From: Elioraea sp964533585
GTDB taxonomy: Bacteria; Pseudomonadota; Alphaproteobacteria; Acetobacterales; Acetobacteraceae
Assembly (NCBI GenBank): GCA_964533585.1
Contig: CAZHMM010000110.1
Location: 1 to 12,648, forward strand
Direction: 5' to 3'
DNA length: 12,648 nt
Shown here: one piece after another, positions 1 through 7,041 of the stretch
How the letters are laid out: each line of letters starts with the position of its first letter
Position numbering within the stretch: the stretch's first letter is position 1
The notes under the pieces: generated by a model
Seen by the model: the letters and a program-made list of their open reading frames with translations, nothing else
Database searches by the model: none
Told to the model about the DNA's origin: nothing
Program-made: the position numbers and the translations under genes

Positions 1-2
1 AC

Positions 3-830
3 ATCGCCATGGTGTTCCAGAACTACGCGCTCTACCCGCACATGACCGTGTTCGACAACATGGCGTTCTCGCTGAAGCTCGCCGGCGCGCCGAAGGCGGT
101 GATGCAGGAGGAGGTGGGCCGCGCGGCGCGCATCCTCGGCCTCGAACAGCTGCTGCACCGCTTCCCGCGTCAGCTCTCGGGCGGGCAGCGCCAGCGCGTG
201 GCGATGGGCCGGGCGATCGTGCGCAACCCGCAGGTGTTCCTGTTCGACGAGCCGCTCTCCAACCTCGACGCCAAGCTGCGCGTGGCGATGCGCGCCGAGA
301 TCAAGGAGCTGCACCAGCGGCTGACCGTGACGACGGTCTATGTCACGCATGATCAGATCGAGGCCATGACGATGGCGGACAAGATCGTGGTGATGAACCA
401 TGGTCACGTGGAGCAGGCGGGACGGCCGCTCGAGCTCTACGACCGGCCGGCGAATCTGTTCGTTGCCGGCTTCATCGGCAGCCCGGCGATGAACATGATC
501 GAAGGCCGGATCGAGGAGGGCGCGTTCCACGCGGCCGACGGCACGCGCTGGCCGCTGCCGACCAACGGATCGGCGCGGCATCGCGGCGAGGCGATCTACG
601 GCATCCGGCCCGAGCACCTGCGCCTCGACCCGGACGGCATCAGGACCACCGTGCAGGTGGTGGAGCCGACCGGCTCGGAGACGCAGGTGATCCTGCGGGC
701 GGGCAGCGCGCACATGATCGGTGCGTTCCGCGAACGCATCGCCGCGCGGCCGGGCGAGGTCCTGCCGGTCTCGCCCGATCCCGCGCTGATCCACCTGTTC
801 GACCGGCAATCGGGCCGGCGAATCGACTGA
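3..830 (+). CDS. Carbohydrate ABC transporter ATP-binding protein, MalK/UgpC family (5' end missing)
   Basis: This is the cytoplasmic ATPase that powers a CUT1-type sugar importer. The reading frame is already open at base 3, so the true start lies left of the window. By comparison with E. coli MalK about 75 residues, including Walker A, are missing. Visible in order are the Q-loop (VFQNYALYPHMTV), the ABC signature (LSGGQRQRVAMGRA), Walker B with D-loop (VFLFDEPLSNLD), and the H-loop (YVTHDQIEAMT). A MalK-like C-terminal regulatory/TOBE region follows, with FVAGFIGSPAMNM and GIRPEHLRL. All catalytic elements inside the window are intact. The gene ends 50 nt before the binding-protein gene and is in the same orientation, so it most likely energises the two permeases downstream. 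The family is certain; the transported sugar is not shown by the sequence. Confidence 0.96.
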   Translation: MAMVFQNYALYPHMTVFDNMAFSLKLAGAPKAVMQEEVGRAARILGLEQLLHRFPRQLSGGQRQRVAMGRAIVRNPQVFLFDEPLSNLDAKLRVAMRAEIKELHQRLTVTTVYVTHDQIEAMTMADKIVVMNHGHVEQAGRPLELYDRPANLFVAGFIGSPAMNMIEGRIEEGAFHAADGTRWPLPTNGSARHRGEAIYGIRPEHLRLDPDGIRTTVQVVEPTGSETQVILRAGSAHMIGAFRERIAARPGEVLPVSPDPALIHLFDRQSGRRID

Positions 831-880
831 AGAGCCGAACGAACGGCCTCAGACCACACCGGAGAAAGGGAGAACGTCCG

Positions 881-2212
881 ATGGCCTATCTGATTACCCG
901 ACGCGATGGCCTGAAGCTGAGCGCCGCCTCGGCGGCGACGCTCGCGCTCGTGGAAGAGGCGCGCGCGCAGCAGATCCCGACCCAGCCGGCCGAGGCGCCG
1001 CGCCTGCCGATCGAGAGCGGCGCGAGCCTGCGCGTGATCCGCCCGGCCCGCTTCGTCGAACCGGATGAGACGTTCTTCCGCGCCAACGCCGAGAAGTTCA
1101 GCCAGCAGTTCAACGTGCCCGTGCGCGTGGACTTCGTCGGCTGGGAGGATATCCGGCCGCAGACCGCGGTGCTGGCGAACACCGGAACCGGCCCGGACGT
1201 GGTGATCGGCTGGTCGGATGATCCGCACATCTACGCCGACAGGCTGATCGACCTCACCGACGTCGCCGAGTATCTCGGGAAGAAGTACGGTGGCTGGCAG
1301 TTCCTGGCCGAGAAGTACGGCAAGCGCCACGGCACCAACAACTGGATCGGCATCCCGCTCGGCGGCTCGACGGGCCCGATCATCTATCGCATCTCGGCGG
1401 TGCGCGAGGCAGGGTTCGACAGAATCCCCGACGATCACGCCGAGTTCCTGCGGCTCTGCCAGAGGCTGAAGGAGATCGGCAAGCCGGCCGGCTTCGCGCT
1501 CGGCAACGCGGTCGGCGACGGCAACGGCACGGCGAACTGGCTGACCTGGTCGCACAATTCCTACCTGACCAACGAGCAGGGGCAGGTGGCGATCAACCAG
1601 CCGGCGACGATTCAGGCGCTGGAATATCTCCAGAAGCTGTACCCGACCTTCGTGCCGGGCACGCTCTCCTGGCTCGATCCGACCAACAACCGCGCCTACG
1701 CGGCGCAGGAGTGCTGGCTGACGCCCAACGGCGTGTCGCTCTACTTCGCGCTGAAGAACGATCCGAACACGCGTCATATCGCCGAGGACAGCGACCACGC
1801 CAACATGCCGCGCGGGCTCGCACCGGATGCGCCGCAGTCGGCCTCCATCATCAATGCGATGGTGTTCAAGACCGTGCGCTATCCGAACGCGGCCAAGGCG
1901 TTCATCCAGTTCATGATGGAGGCGGAGCAGTACAATCCGTGGCTGACCGCCTGCCTCGGCTACTGGTCGCACCCGCTGAAGGCGTATGACCACAGCGCGG
2001 TGTGGGACAGCGACCCGAAGATCGCGGTGTACCGGCGCGGCCTCGATTACCGCTACTGGTCGGGCTACAAGGGTCCGATCACGGCGGCCACCGGCACTGC
2101 GGCCTCGGAGTACGTCCTCGTTCAGATGTACGCCTCGGTCGCGGGCGGCCAGGCCACGCCAGAGCAGGCCGTGCGCGAGGCCGAGCGTCGCGCCCGGCGC
2201 ATCTTCCGCTGA
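881..2212 (+). CDS. Extracellular solute-binding protein of a carbohydrate ABC transporter (family 1)
   Basis: This 443-residue periplasmic protein should capture the ligand and deliver it to the permease pair encoded next. The ATG is preceded by a purine-rich ribosome site (GGAGAAAGGGAG, 861-872). The N-terminus reads TRRDGLKLS followed by a short Ala/Leu stretch and ARA-Q. This fits a twin-arginine leader cut after about residue 29, although the hydrophobic region is short and contains two glutamates. There is no lipobox cysteine. The body has the features of MalE/UgpB-like proteins: GTGPDVVIGW near residue 106, the hinge-like IGIPLGGSTGPIIY, and many Trp/Tyr residues (for example NWLTWSHNSY and YRYWSGYKG) that could stack on a sugar ring. 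Placement between the ATPase and the permeases supports the role. The ligand is unknown. Confidence 0.93.
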   Translation: MAYLITRRDGLKLSAASAATLALVEEARAQQIPTQPAEAPRLPIESGASLRVIRPARFVEPDETFFRANAEKFSQQFNVPVRVDFVGWEDIRPQTAVLANTGTGPDVVIGWSDDPHIYADRLIDLTDVAEYLGKKYGGWQFLAEKYGKRHGTNNWIGIPLGGSTGPIIYRISAVREAGFDRIPDDHAEFLRLCQRLKEIGKPAGFALGNAVGDGNGTANWLTWSHNSYLTNEQGQVAINQPATIQALEYLQKLYPTFVPGTLSWLDPTNNRAYAAQECWLTPNGVSLYFALKNDPNTRHIAEDSDHANMPRGLAPDAPQSASIINAMVFKTVRYPNAAKAFIQFMMEAEQYNPWLTACLGYWSHPLKAYDHSAVWDSDPKIAVYRRGLDYRYWSGYKGPITAATGTAASEYVLVQMYASVAGGQATPEQAVREAERRARRIFR

Positions 2213-2218
2213 GTCCCG

Positions 2219-2257
2219 GGCGGCGCCGTCGATCGCTCGGCGGTCGGCGGCGCCGCT
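2219..2257 (+). promoter_or_regulatory. Intercistronic stem-loop after the binding-protein gene
   Basis: Bases 2219-2235 pair with 2241-2257 to give a 17-bp stem with a 5-nt loop (CUCGG). Fourteen pairs are Watson-Crick and three are G-U (2219/2257, 2229/2247, 2233/2243). The 9-bp core GCGGCGCCG/CGGCGCCGC is perfect. The hairpin begins 6 nt after the stop codon and ends 17 nt before the next start. No T-run follows, so it is not a standard intrinsic terminator. In other importers, hairpins at this place protect the upstream message from 3' decay or reduce read-through, so that binding protein exceeds permease. That role is inferred here. Confidence 0.6.
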
Positions 2258-2274
2258 GACGCCGCGAGGGCACC

Positions 2275-3234
2275 ATGGACGCCACCACATCGGCGATCGT
2301 CTGGACGAAGGAGCGGCCGCAGCCCTCCGCGCTGGCACGGCTGTTCGACTGGAAGCCGTTCCTGATCTTCGCCTGCATGCTGCCGGCGATCGGCCTGCTG
2401 ATGGTGTTCCTCACCTACCCGCTCGGTCTCGGGATCTGGCTTGCCTTCACGGACGCCACGATCGGCCGCGACGGCAAGTGGATCGGGCTCGAGAACTTCA
2501 TCTGGCTCGCCGAGGACCCGATCTTCTGGTCCTCGGTGTTCTACAGCGTGTTCTACACCGCGGTCGCGACGGTCGGGAAATTCGGCCTCGGCCTCTGGCT
2601 CGCGCTGCTGCTCAACAACCACATCCCGTTCAAGAGCATGCTGCGCGCGATCGTGCTGCTGCCCTGGATCGTGCCGACCGTGCTGTCGGCGATCGCGTTC
2701 TGGTGGATCTACGACGCGCAGTTCTCGGTGATCTCGTGGTTCGTGGTCGATGTGCTGGGATTGCGCGACCGCTACTTCGACTTCCTGGGCTCGCCGTGGC
2801 CGGCGCGGTGGTCGCTGATCGCGGCGAATATCTGGCGCGGCATTCCGTTCGTGGCGATCACGCTGCTCGCCGGCTTGCAGACGATCTCGCCCTCGCTCTA
2901 CGAGGCGGCGCTGCTCGACGGCTCGACCGGCTGGCAGCGCTTCCGCTACATCACCTTCCCGCTGCTGCTGCCGATCCTCGCGATCGTCATGACCTTCTCG
3001 ATCATCTTCACCTTCACCGACTTCCAGCTCGTCTATGCGATCACGCGCGGCGGGCCGGTGAACTCGACGCATCTGATGGCGACACTCGCCTTCCAGCGCG
3101 GCATCCCGGGCGGGCAGCTCGCCGAGGGGGCGGCGATCGCGGTCGCCATGATCCCGTTCCTCGTGTTCGCGACCCTGTTCAGCTACTTCGCGCTCGCGCG
3201 CCGCAAGTGGCAGCAGGGCGAGAGCAACGACTGA
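2275..3234 (+). CDS. Carbohydrate ABC transporter permease, MalF/UgpA-type
   Basis: This is one of the two inner-membrane subunits that form the import channel. It is 319 residues long, typical for CUT1 permeases without the MalF extension. Six hydrophobic segments can be seen, beginning around residues 25-55 (FLIFACMLPAIGLLMVF) and ending with a segment near the C-terminus (MIPFLVFATLFSYFAL). The conserved cytoplasmic EAA loop that docks on the ATPase starts at E210 (EAALLDGSTGWQRFRYITFP). The ATG has only a short, close ribosome site (GAGGG, 2266-2270). It lies 62 nt after the binding-protein gene, and that gap is largely filled by a strong hairpin. Translation may therefore be modest compared with the binding protein. 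Confidence 0.95.
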   Translation: MDATTSAIVWTKERPQPSALARLFDWKPFLIFACMLPAIGLLMVFLTYPLGLGIWLAFTDATIGRDGKWIGLENFIWLAEDPIFWSSVFYSVFYTAVATVGKFGLGLWLALLLNNHIPFKSMLRAIVLLPWIVPTVLSAIAFWWIYDAQFSVISWFVVDVLGLRDRYFDFLGSPWPARWSLIAANIWRGIPFVAITLLAGLQTISPSLYEAALLDGSTGWQRFRYITFPLLLPILAIVMTFSIIFTFTDFQLVYAITRGGPVNSTHLMATLAFQRGIPGGQLAEGAAIAVAMIPFLVFATLFSYFALARRKWQQGESND

Positions 3235-3256
3235 GCCAGGGCGGAGGAGAGGAACC

Positions 3257-4165
3257 ATGAGCGACGCCGCCGCTGCCGCCGCCCCCGCGCGCAAGGAGTC
3301 CGCCACCGTCGCGCCGGAGCTGATGTCGTGGGATACGCGCACGCGGCGCGTGGTGACGATCTACGTCCCGCTCGCCTGCTTCGTGTTCATCCTGCTGTTC
3401 CCGTTCTATTGGATGACGATCACGGCGTTCAAGCCGAACCACGAGCTCTACAACCTGCGCGAATACAACCCGCTCTGGATCTCGTCGCCGACGCTGGATC
3501 ACATCTATCACCTGCTGTTCAACACCGCCTATCCGTCATGGCTGGTGACGACGATGGGAATCGCGATCGGTTCGACCTTCCTGTCGCTGTTCGCCGCCAC
3601 CCTCGCGGCCTATGCGATCCAGCGTCTGCGCTTCAAGGGCAGCCAGTATGTGGGCCTGGCGATCTATCTGGCGTATCTGGTGCCGCCCTCGATCCTGTTC
3701 ATTCCGCTTGCGCTGATGGTGTTCAAGCTCGGGCTGTTCGACAGTCCGTTCGCGCTGATCCTCACCTACCCGACCTTCCTGATCCCGTTCTGCACCTGGT
3801 TGCTGATCGGCTACTTCAAGTCGATCCCCTACGAACTGGAGGAGTGCGCGCTGATCGACGGCGCGACGCGGCTGCAGATCCTGACCAAGATCACCCTGCC
3901 GCTCGCGACCCCCGGGTTGATCAGCGCCGGCATCTTCTCGTTCACGCTCTCGTGGAACGAGTTCATCTACGCGCTCGCCTTCATCAGCTCGTCCGAGAAG
4001 AAGACCGTGCCCGTGGCGATCCTGACCGAGCTCGTCACCGGCGACGTCTATCAGTGGGGTGCGCTGATGGCGGGCTCGCTGCTCGGCTCGCTGCCGGTCG
4101 CGATCTTCTACTCGTTCTTCGTCGACTACTACGTCTCCTCGCTGACGGGGGCGGTGAAGGAATAG
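3257..4165 (+). CDS. Carbohydrate ABC transporter permease, MalG/UgpE-type
   Basis: This is the second membrane subunit of the importer, 302 residues long, and pairs with the preceding permease. After a basic, Ala-rich cytoplasmic N-terminus it has the usual six membrane segments. The first is FVFILLFPFYWMTITAF, where the FPFYWM..TAFK pattern is characteristic of MalG-type proteins. The EAA loop begins near E196 (EECALIDGATRLQILTKIT) and contains the conserved glycine G202. The late segment has TLSWNEFIYALAF, another MalG hallmark. A strong ribosome site (GGAGGAGAGG, 3243-3252) precedes the ATG in a 22-nt spacer. The stop codon lies 4 nt before the dehydratase start, so transport and metabolism genes are tightly linked. 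Confidence 0.95.
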   Translation: MSDAAAAAAPARKESATVAPELMSWDTRTRRVVTIYVPLACFVFILLFPFYWMTITAFKPNHELYNLREYNPLWISSPTLDHIYHLLFNTAYPSWLVTTMGIAIGSTFLSLFAATLAAYAIQRLRFKGSQYVGLAIYLAYLVPPSILFIPLALMVFKLGLFDSPFALILTYPTFLIPFCTWLLIGYFKSIPYELEECALIDGATRLQILTKITLPLATPGLISAGIFSFTLSWNEFIYALAFISSSEKKTVPVAILTELVTGDVYQWGALMAGSLLGSLPVAIFYSFFVDYYVSSLTGAVKE

Positions 4166-4169
4166 CCGG

Positions 4170-5345
4170 ATGCGGATCGATCGCGTCGAGACGCTGCGCG
4201 CCGACGCGGCGTGGCGCAGCTTCTCGTTCCTGAAGGTCAGCACTGCCTGCGGCATTGTCGGCTGGAGCGAGTACAACGAGGATTTCGGCAGCCGCGGCCT
4301 CTCGCCGGTGATCGAGGCGCTCAGCCCGCTGATCCTCGGCACGGACCCGCGCGCCTCCGAGGCGATCGTCGCCAAGCTGCACGTGGCCACGCGCCAGGCG
4401 AGGGGCGGGATCAACCAGCAGGCGATCGCCGCGATCGAGAACGCGCTGCTCGACATCCGCGGCAAGGAGGCGGGCAAGCCGGTCCATGCGCTGTTCGGCG
4501 GCCCGATCCGCGAGCGCATCCCCGTCTACTGGTCGCATTTCGGCACCTATCGTGTCGCCCAACGCGGGAAGGCGTTCCTGCCCGAGCTGAAGACCTACGA
4601 CGACCTCGCCGCGCATGCGGCCGAGGTGAAGGCGCAGGGGTTTCGCTGCCTCAAGACCAACCTGTTCCGCTATCGGGACGGTGCGCTGCAGTACTTCAAC
4701 CAGGGCTTCGGCCGCACGCCCGGCTGGCCGGAGCTGAACTGGGACGAGGCGCTGCTCGGCGACCTGTGCCGCCAGCTCGCGACCATCCGCGACGCTGTGG
4801 GCCCCGAGTTCGGCGTCATGCTGGACGTGAACTTCCACTTCAAGACCGAGGGTTTCCTGCGCATCGCCGATGCGGTCGCGGAGTTCGGTCTGCGCTGGCT
4901 CGAGATCGACACGCATGATCCGGCTTCGCTCGCGCTGATCCGCGGCCGCGCGCCCTGCCCGATCGCGAGCTGCGAGACCCTGCACGGCAGGCGGGATTTC
5001 CGTCCCTATCTCGAGAGCTACGCGATCGACGTCGCGATCATCGATGTGCCCTGGAACGGGCTGGCCGAGAGCCTGAAGATCGCCGCGATGGCCGACGCGT
5101 TCGAGGTGAACTGCGCCCCGCACAATTTCTACGGCCATCTGTGCTCGTTCCACTCGGCGCACTTCTCGGCGGCGGTGCCGAACTTCCGCATCATGGAGAT
5201 CGATCTCGACTCCTGCCCCTGGCGCGACGAGTTCGTCACCGCGGCGCCGGTGATCGAGAGCGGCGAGCTCGTGCTGCCGACCGCACCCGGCTGGGGTGCG
5301 GACATCAACGAGGCCGCCGTGCGCGCCCGCCCACCGAAGACCTGA
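4170..5345 (+). CDS. Enolase-superfamily (mandelate racemase/muconate lactonizing enzyme family) probable acid-sugar dehydratase
   Basis: This 391-residue enzyme of the enolase superfamily probably removes water from a sugar acid to give a 2-keto-3-deoxy acid. Metal ligands fall at D219 (LDVNFHF), E245 (WLEID) and E269 (ASCETL). A probable catalytic dyad is H318 (APHNFYGHL) with D292 (IIDVPWNG), spaced 26 residues apart, close to the 27 of mandelate racemase. K162-T-N164 lies where many members have KxK. The N-terminal capping domain covers about residues 1-125, with the usual ALLDIRGKEAGKPVHALFGG. The segment between K162 and D219 is about 25 residues longer than in mandelate racemase. The ATG has AAGGA (4157-4161) overlapping the end of the permease gene. 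LEID in place of the common EEP marks a distinct subgroup. Dehydratase is favoured over racemase by context; the substrate is unknown. Confidence 0.88.
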   Translation: MRIDRVETLRADAAWRSFSFLKVSTACGIVGWSEYNEDFGSRGLSPVIEALSPLILGTDPRASEAIVAKLHVATRQARGGINQQAIAAIENALLDIRGKEAGKPVHALFGGPIRERIPVYWSHFGTYRVAQRGKAFLPELKTYDDLAAHAAEVKAQGFRCLKTNLFRYRDGALQYFNQGFGRTPGWPELNWDEALLGDLCRQLATIRDAVGPEFGVMLDVNFHFKTEGFLRIADAVAEFGLRWLEIDTHDPASLALIRGRAPCPIASCETLHGRRDFRPYLESYAIDVAIIDVPWNGLAESLKIAAMADAFEVNCAPHNFYGHLCSFHSAHFSAAVPNFRIMEIDLDSCPWRDEFVTAAPVIESGELVLPTAPGWGADINEAAVRARPPKT

Positions 5346-5359
5346 CCTTCGTTCCACCC

Positions 5360-5364
5360 AGGAG
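5360..5364 (+). promoter_or_regulatory. Ribosome-binding site fixing the TTG start of the dehydrogenase gene
   Basis: AGGAG lies 7 nt before TTG at 5372. The protein that begins there (MAKYTILTPAG) opens with the first beta strand expected for the family. The open frame extends further upstream into the dehydratase gene, but no better start with a ribosome site and family-like N-terminus is seen. Confidence 0.7.
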
Positions 5365-5371
5365 ACCGACC

Positions 5372-6415
5372 TTGGCCAAGTACACGATCCTCACCCCCGC
5401 CGGTGCCTCGTTCACCACCGCCGGCGGCGGCTACGACTACGAGCTGGAAGCGCTCGAGGGCATGGACGCCGAGATCGTCGAGTGCCCCGCGACCGAGGAG
5501 GGGTTCATCGCCGCCGCGCCGAAGGCGGACGCCGTCTATGCCAAGGGCATGAAGTTCACCAGGCCGATGATCGACGCGCTCACCAAGTGCAAGGCGATCG
5601 TGCTCGGCACGGTGGGTGTCGACTACGTCGATGTCGATGCCGCGACCGCCAAGGGCATTCCGGTCACGAACTGTCCCGACACCTTCATCGAGGAGGTGGC
5701 CGACCACGCGATGATGCTGCTGCTCGCGACGCATCGGCGCGCGATCGAGCAGGACCGCATGGTGCGCGAGGGGCGCTGGATGGAGGGCCGGCCGCAGCTG
5801 CTCCAGGTGCCGCGGCTGATGGGGATGACGCTCGGCTTCATCTCGTTCGGCCGGGTCGCCCGCCAGGTGGCGAAGCGCGCGCGCGCCTTCGGCCTGCACA
5901 TGCTTGCCTACGACCCGTTCGTGCAGGAACTCGTGATGTCGGACTACGGGGTCGAGCCGGCGACGCTCGCGGAGGTGCTGTCGCGGTCGGACTTCGTCTC
6001 GATGCACGCGCCCGACACGGCGCGCACGCGCAAGATGCTCACCGACAAGCACTTCGCGCAGATGAAGAAGACGGCGATCTTCATCAACACCGGCCGCGGG
6101 CCGACGGTGGACGAGGCGGCGCTGATCCGCGCGCTGGAGAGCAAGACGATCGCCGGCGCCGGGCTCGACGTGTTCGAGATCGAGCCGCCCAAGCCTGACA
6201 ACCCGCTCTTGAGGATGCCGCACATCATTCTCGCGCCGCACAACGCCTCGGCCTCGGCGCGCTTCGATCCCGCGCGCAAGCGGCGCGTGGGGCAGGAACT
6301 CGCGCTGGTGCTCTCGGGGCGCTGGCCGATGTCCTGCGTCAACCCGACCGTGCTGCCGGGCAGCGGGCTGCGCCGCTGGCAGCCCTATGCGATGGACCGC
6401 GGCCCCAACAGCTGA
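5372..6415 (+). CDS. NAD-dependent D-2-hydroxyacid dehydrogenase family protein
   Basis: This 347-residue protein is a cytoplasmic oxidoreductase of the D-lactate/phosphoglycerate dehydrogenase family, interconverting a 2-hydroxyacid and a 2-keto acid. The family catalytic triad is present: R242 (NTGRG), E271 (FEIEPP) and H290 (APHNAS). Substrate-domain landmarks include GVDYVDVDAA and NCPDTFIEEVADHAMMLLL. The cofactor loop is LGFISFGRVA (154-163). Compared with the usual G-x-x-G-x-G-R-I-G it has S158 and A163 where glycines are normal, and keeps G155 and G160. D181 at the end of the next strand (LAYDPF) predicts NAD rather than NADP. The gene follows the dehydratase by 26 nt and is probably co-transcribed, so it may act on the same sugar acid or on the keto product. 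It is not called SerA because it lacks a regulatory C-terminal domain. Confidence 0.9.
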   Translation: MAKYTILTPAGASFTTAGGGYDYELEALEGMDAEIVECPATEEGFIAAAPKADAVYAKGMKFTRPMIDALTKCKAIVLGTVGVDYVDVDAATAKGIPVTNCPDTFIEEVADHAMMLLLATHRRAIEQDRMVREGRWMEGRPQLLQVPRLMGMTLGFISFGRVARQVAKRARAFGLHMLAYDPFVQELVMSDYGVEPATLAEVLSRSDFVSMHAPDTARTRKMLTDKHFAQMKKTAIFINTGRGPTVDEAALIRALESKTIAGAGLDVFEIEPPKPDNPLLRMPHIILAPHNASASARFDPARKRRVGQELALVLSGRWPMSCVNPTVLPGSGLRRWQPYAMDRGPNS

Positions 6416-6461
6416 CGGGCCGGCGCCGACGCGACCCGCGGCGGGACTGTCCACAGGTCTC

Positions 6462-6489
6462 GCTGCGGCAGACCCAGCTGCGGTATAAT
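6462..6489 (+). promoter_or_regulatory. Possible promoter: perfect TATAAT box with a flanking direct repeat
   Basis: TATAAT at 6484-6489 is a perfect -10 hexamer in very GC-rich DNA, 41 nt before an ATG. No good -35 box lies at 16-18 nt spacing (CGCTGC at 17). The 7-bp direct repeat GCTGCGG (6462-6468 and 6477-6483) ends at the box with a 15-bp period and might serve as an activator site. It could drive the 6531-10604 gene group. The repeat is short enough to be chance in this composition. Confidence 0.4.
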
Positions 6490-6530
6490 CGCGACGGTTC
6501 GAGGAAGGGTGGCCGGAGGAACGGGCGGCG

Positions 6531-7010
6531 ATGCTGGGCGCCCCAGCCGAGCAGACGCTGTCCGCGCTAGCGATCGGCGAGCGGACACAGGCAGCGATTC
6601 CCGTGGCCTGCGAGACCCTGTCGTCGGCGGCGCGGCGACGCGGATTCCTCGCCGCCTGTCGCGGCCTGCCGGAGCCGGTGCGCGAGCCGCTGACGCCGGT
6701 GCTGGACGCCATCCCGCCCGGCACCAACCCGGTTCGGCTGATGGAGATCGGCCACGAGCTCGCCCCGCTGTTCGGCGCCGTCGGACTGACGGCGGAGAGC
6801 CCGGCGCTCCCCGACCTGCCGCCCGGGCTCGGTCCGTACTCGCTGATCGTGTTCGACGGCGCCCGACTGCGGTCGGTGCCCGAGGCGCGGCTCGGCCGAT
6901 TGTTCGCCGAGGCGCGGATGCGTCGGCTGCGCGTGGCCGTGCGCCAGGCGGGGCCGCAGGCACAGCGCCTGGCCCGGCTTGGCGCCCAGTTCCTGGGCGC
7001 TGCCGCCTGA
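6531..7010 (+). CDS. Hypothetical protein, 159 residues, family not recognised
   Basis: I do not recognise this protein. Coding is supported by strong G/C preference at third codon positions in this frame and by GGAGGA (6515-6520) 10 nt before the ATG. It also lies behind a candidate promoter and ahead of the protease gene, with a 31-nt gap to the latter. The product is Ala/Leu/Arg/Pro-rich and has no signal peptide or clear membrane segment. The middle contains a hydrophobic strand-like stretch (YSLIVFDGARLRSV, about residues 103-116). The C-terminal 40 residues are strongly basic with helical character (many Arg, ending LARLGAQFLGAAA). It is probably a small soluble protein. Its function cannot be inferred from the sequence. 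Confidence 0.65.
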   Translation: MLGAPAEQTLSALAIGERTQAAIPVACETLSSAARRRGFLAACRGLPEPVREPLTPVLDAIPPGTNPVRLMEIGHELAPLFGAVGLTAESPALPDLPPGLGPYSLIVFDGARLRSVPEARLGRLFAEARMRRLRVAVRQAGPQAQRLARLGAQFLGAAA

Positions 7011-7041
7011 CCTGACGACCGGGACGCACTATGTTGGGGCG

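Noticed and set aside
596..2338. 580-codon open frame on the - strand across the binding-protein gene
   Set aside because: It is antisense to a gene with clear family motifs. The product is Arg/Ala/Val-rich low-complexity sequence with no domain, as expected from GC-rich DNA that rarely forms stop codons.
5141..5371. Upstream GTG start for the dehydrogenase, inside the dehydratase gene
   Set aside because: The added residues are a shadow of the dehydratase and do not resemble the family N-terminus. TTG at 5372 has AGGAG at 7-nt spacing and begins at the first expected strand.
6416..6452. Possible intrinsic terminator after the dehydrogenase gene
   Set aside because: Only short stems of 4-5 bp can be drawn (for example CGCCG with CGGCG) and no T-run follows, so a terminator is not supported.
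6509..7015. Alternative + strand frame overlapping the hypothetical gene
   Set aside because: The frame starting at 6531 has the better third-position G/C pattern, an ATG and a ribosome site. The alternative product is Arg/Ala/Gly-rich without features.
6979..7041. Upstream TTG start for the protease
   Set aside because: It would put 21 residues before the signal peptide and overlap the preceding gene. The ATG at 7042 places the hydrophobic leader at the N-terminus.
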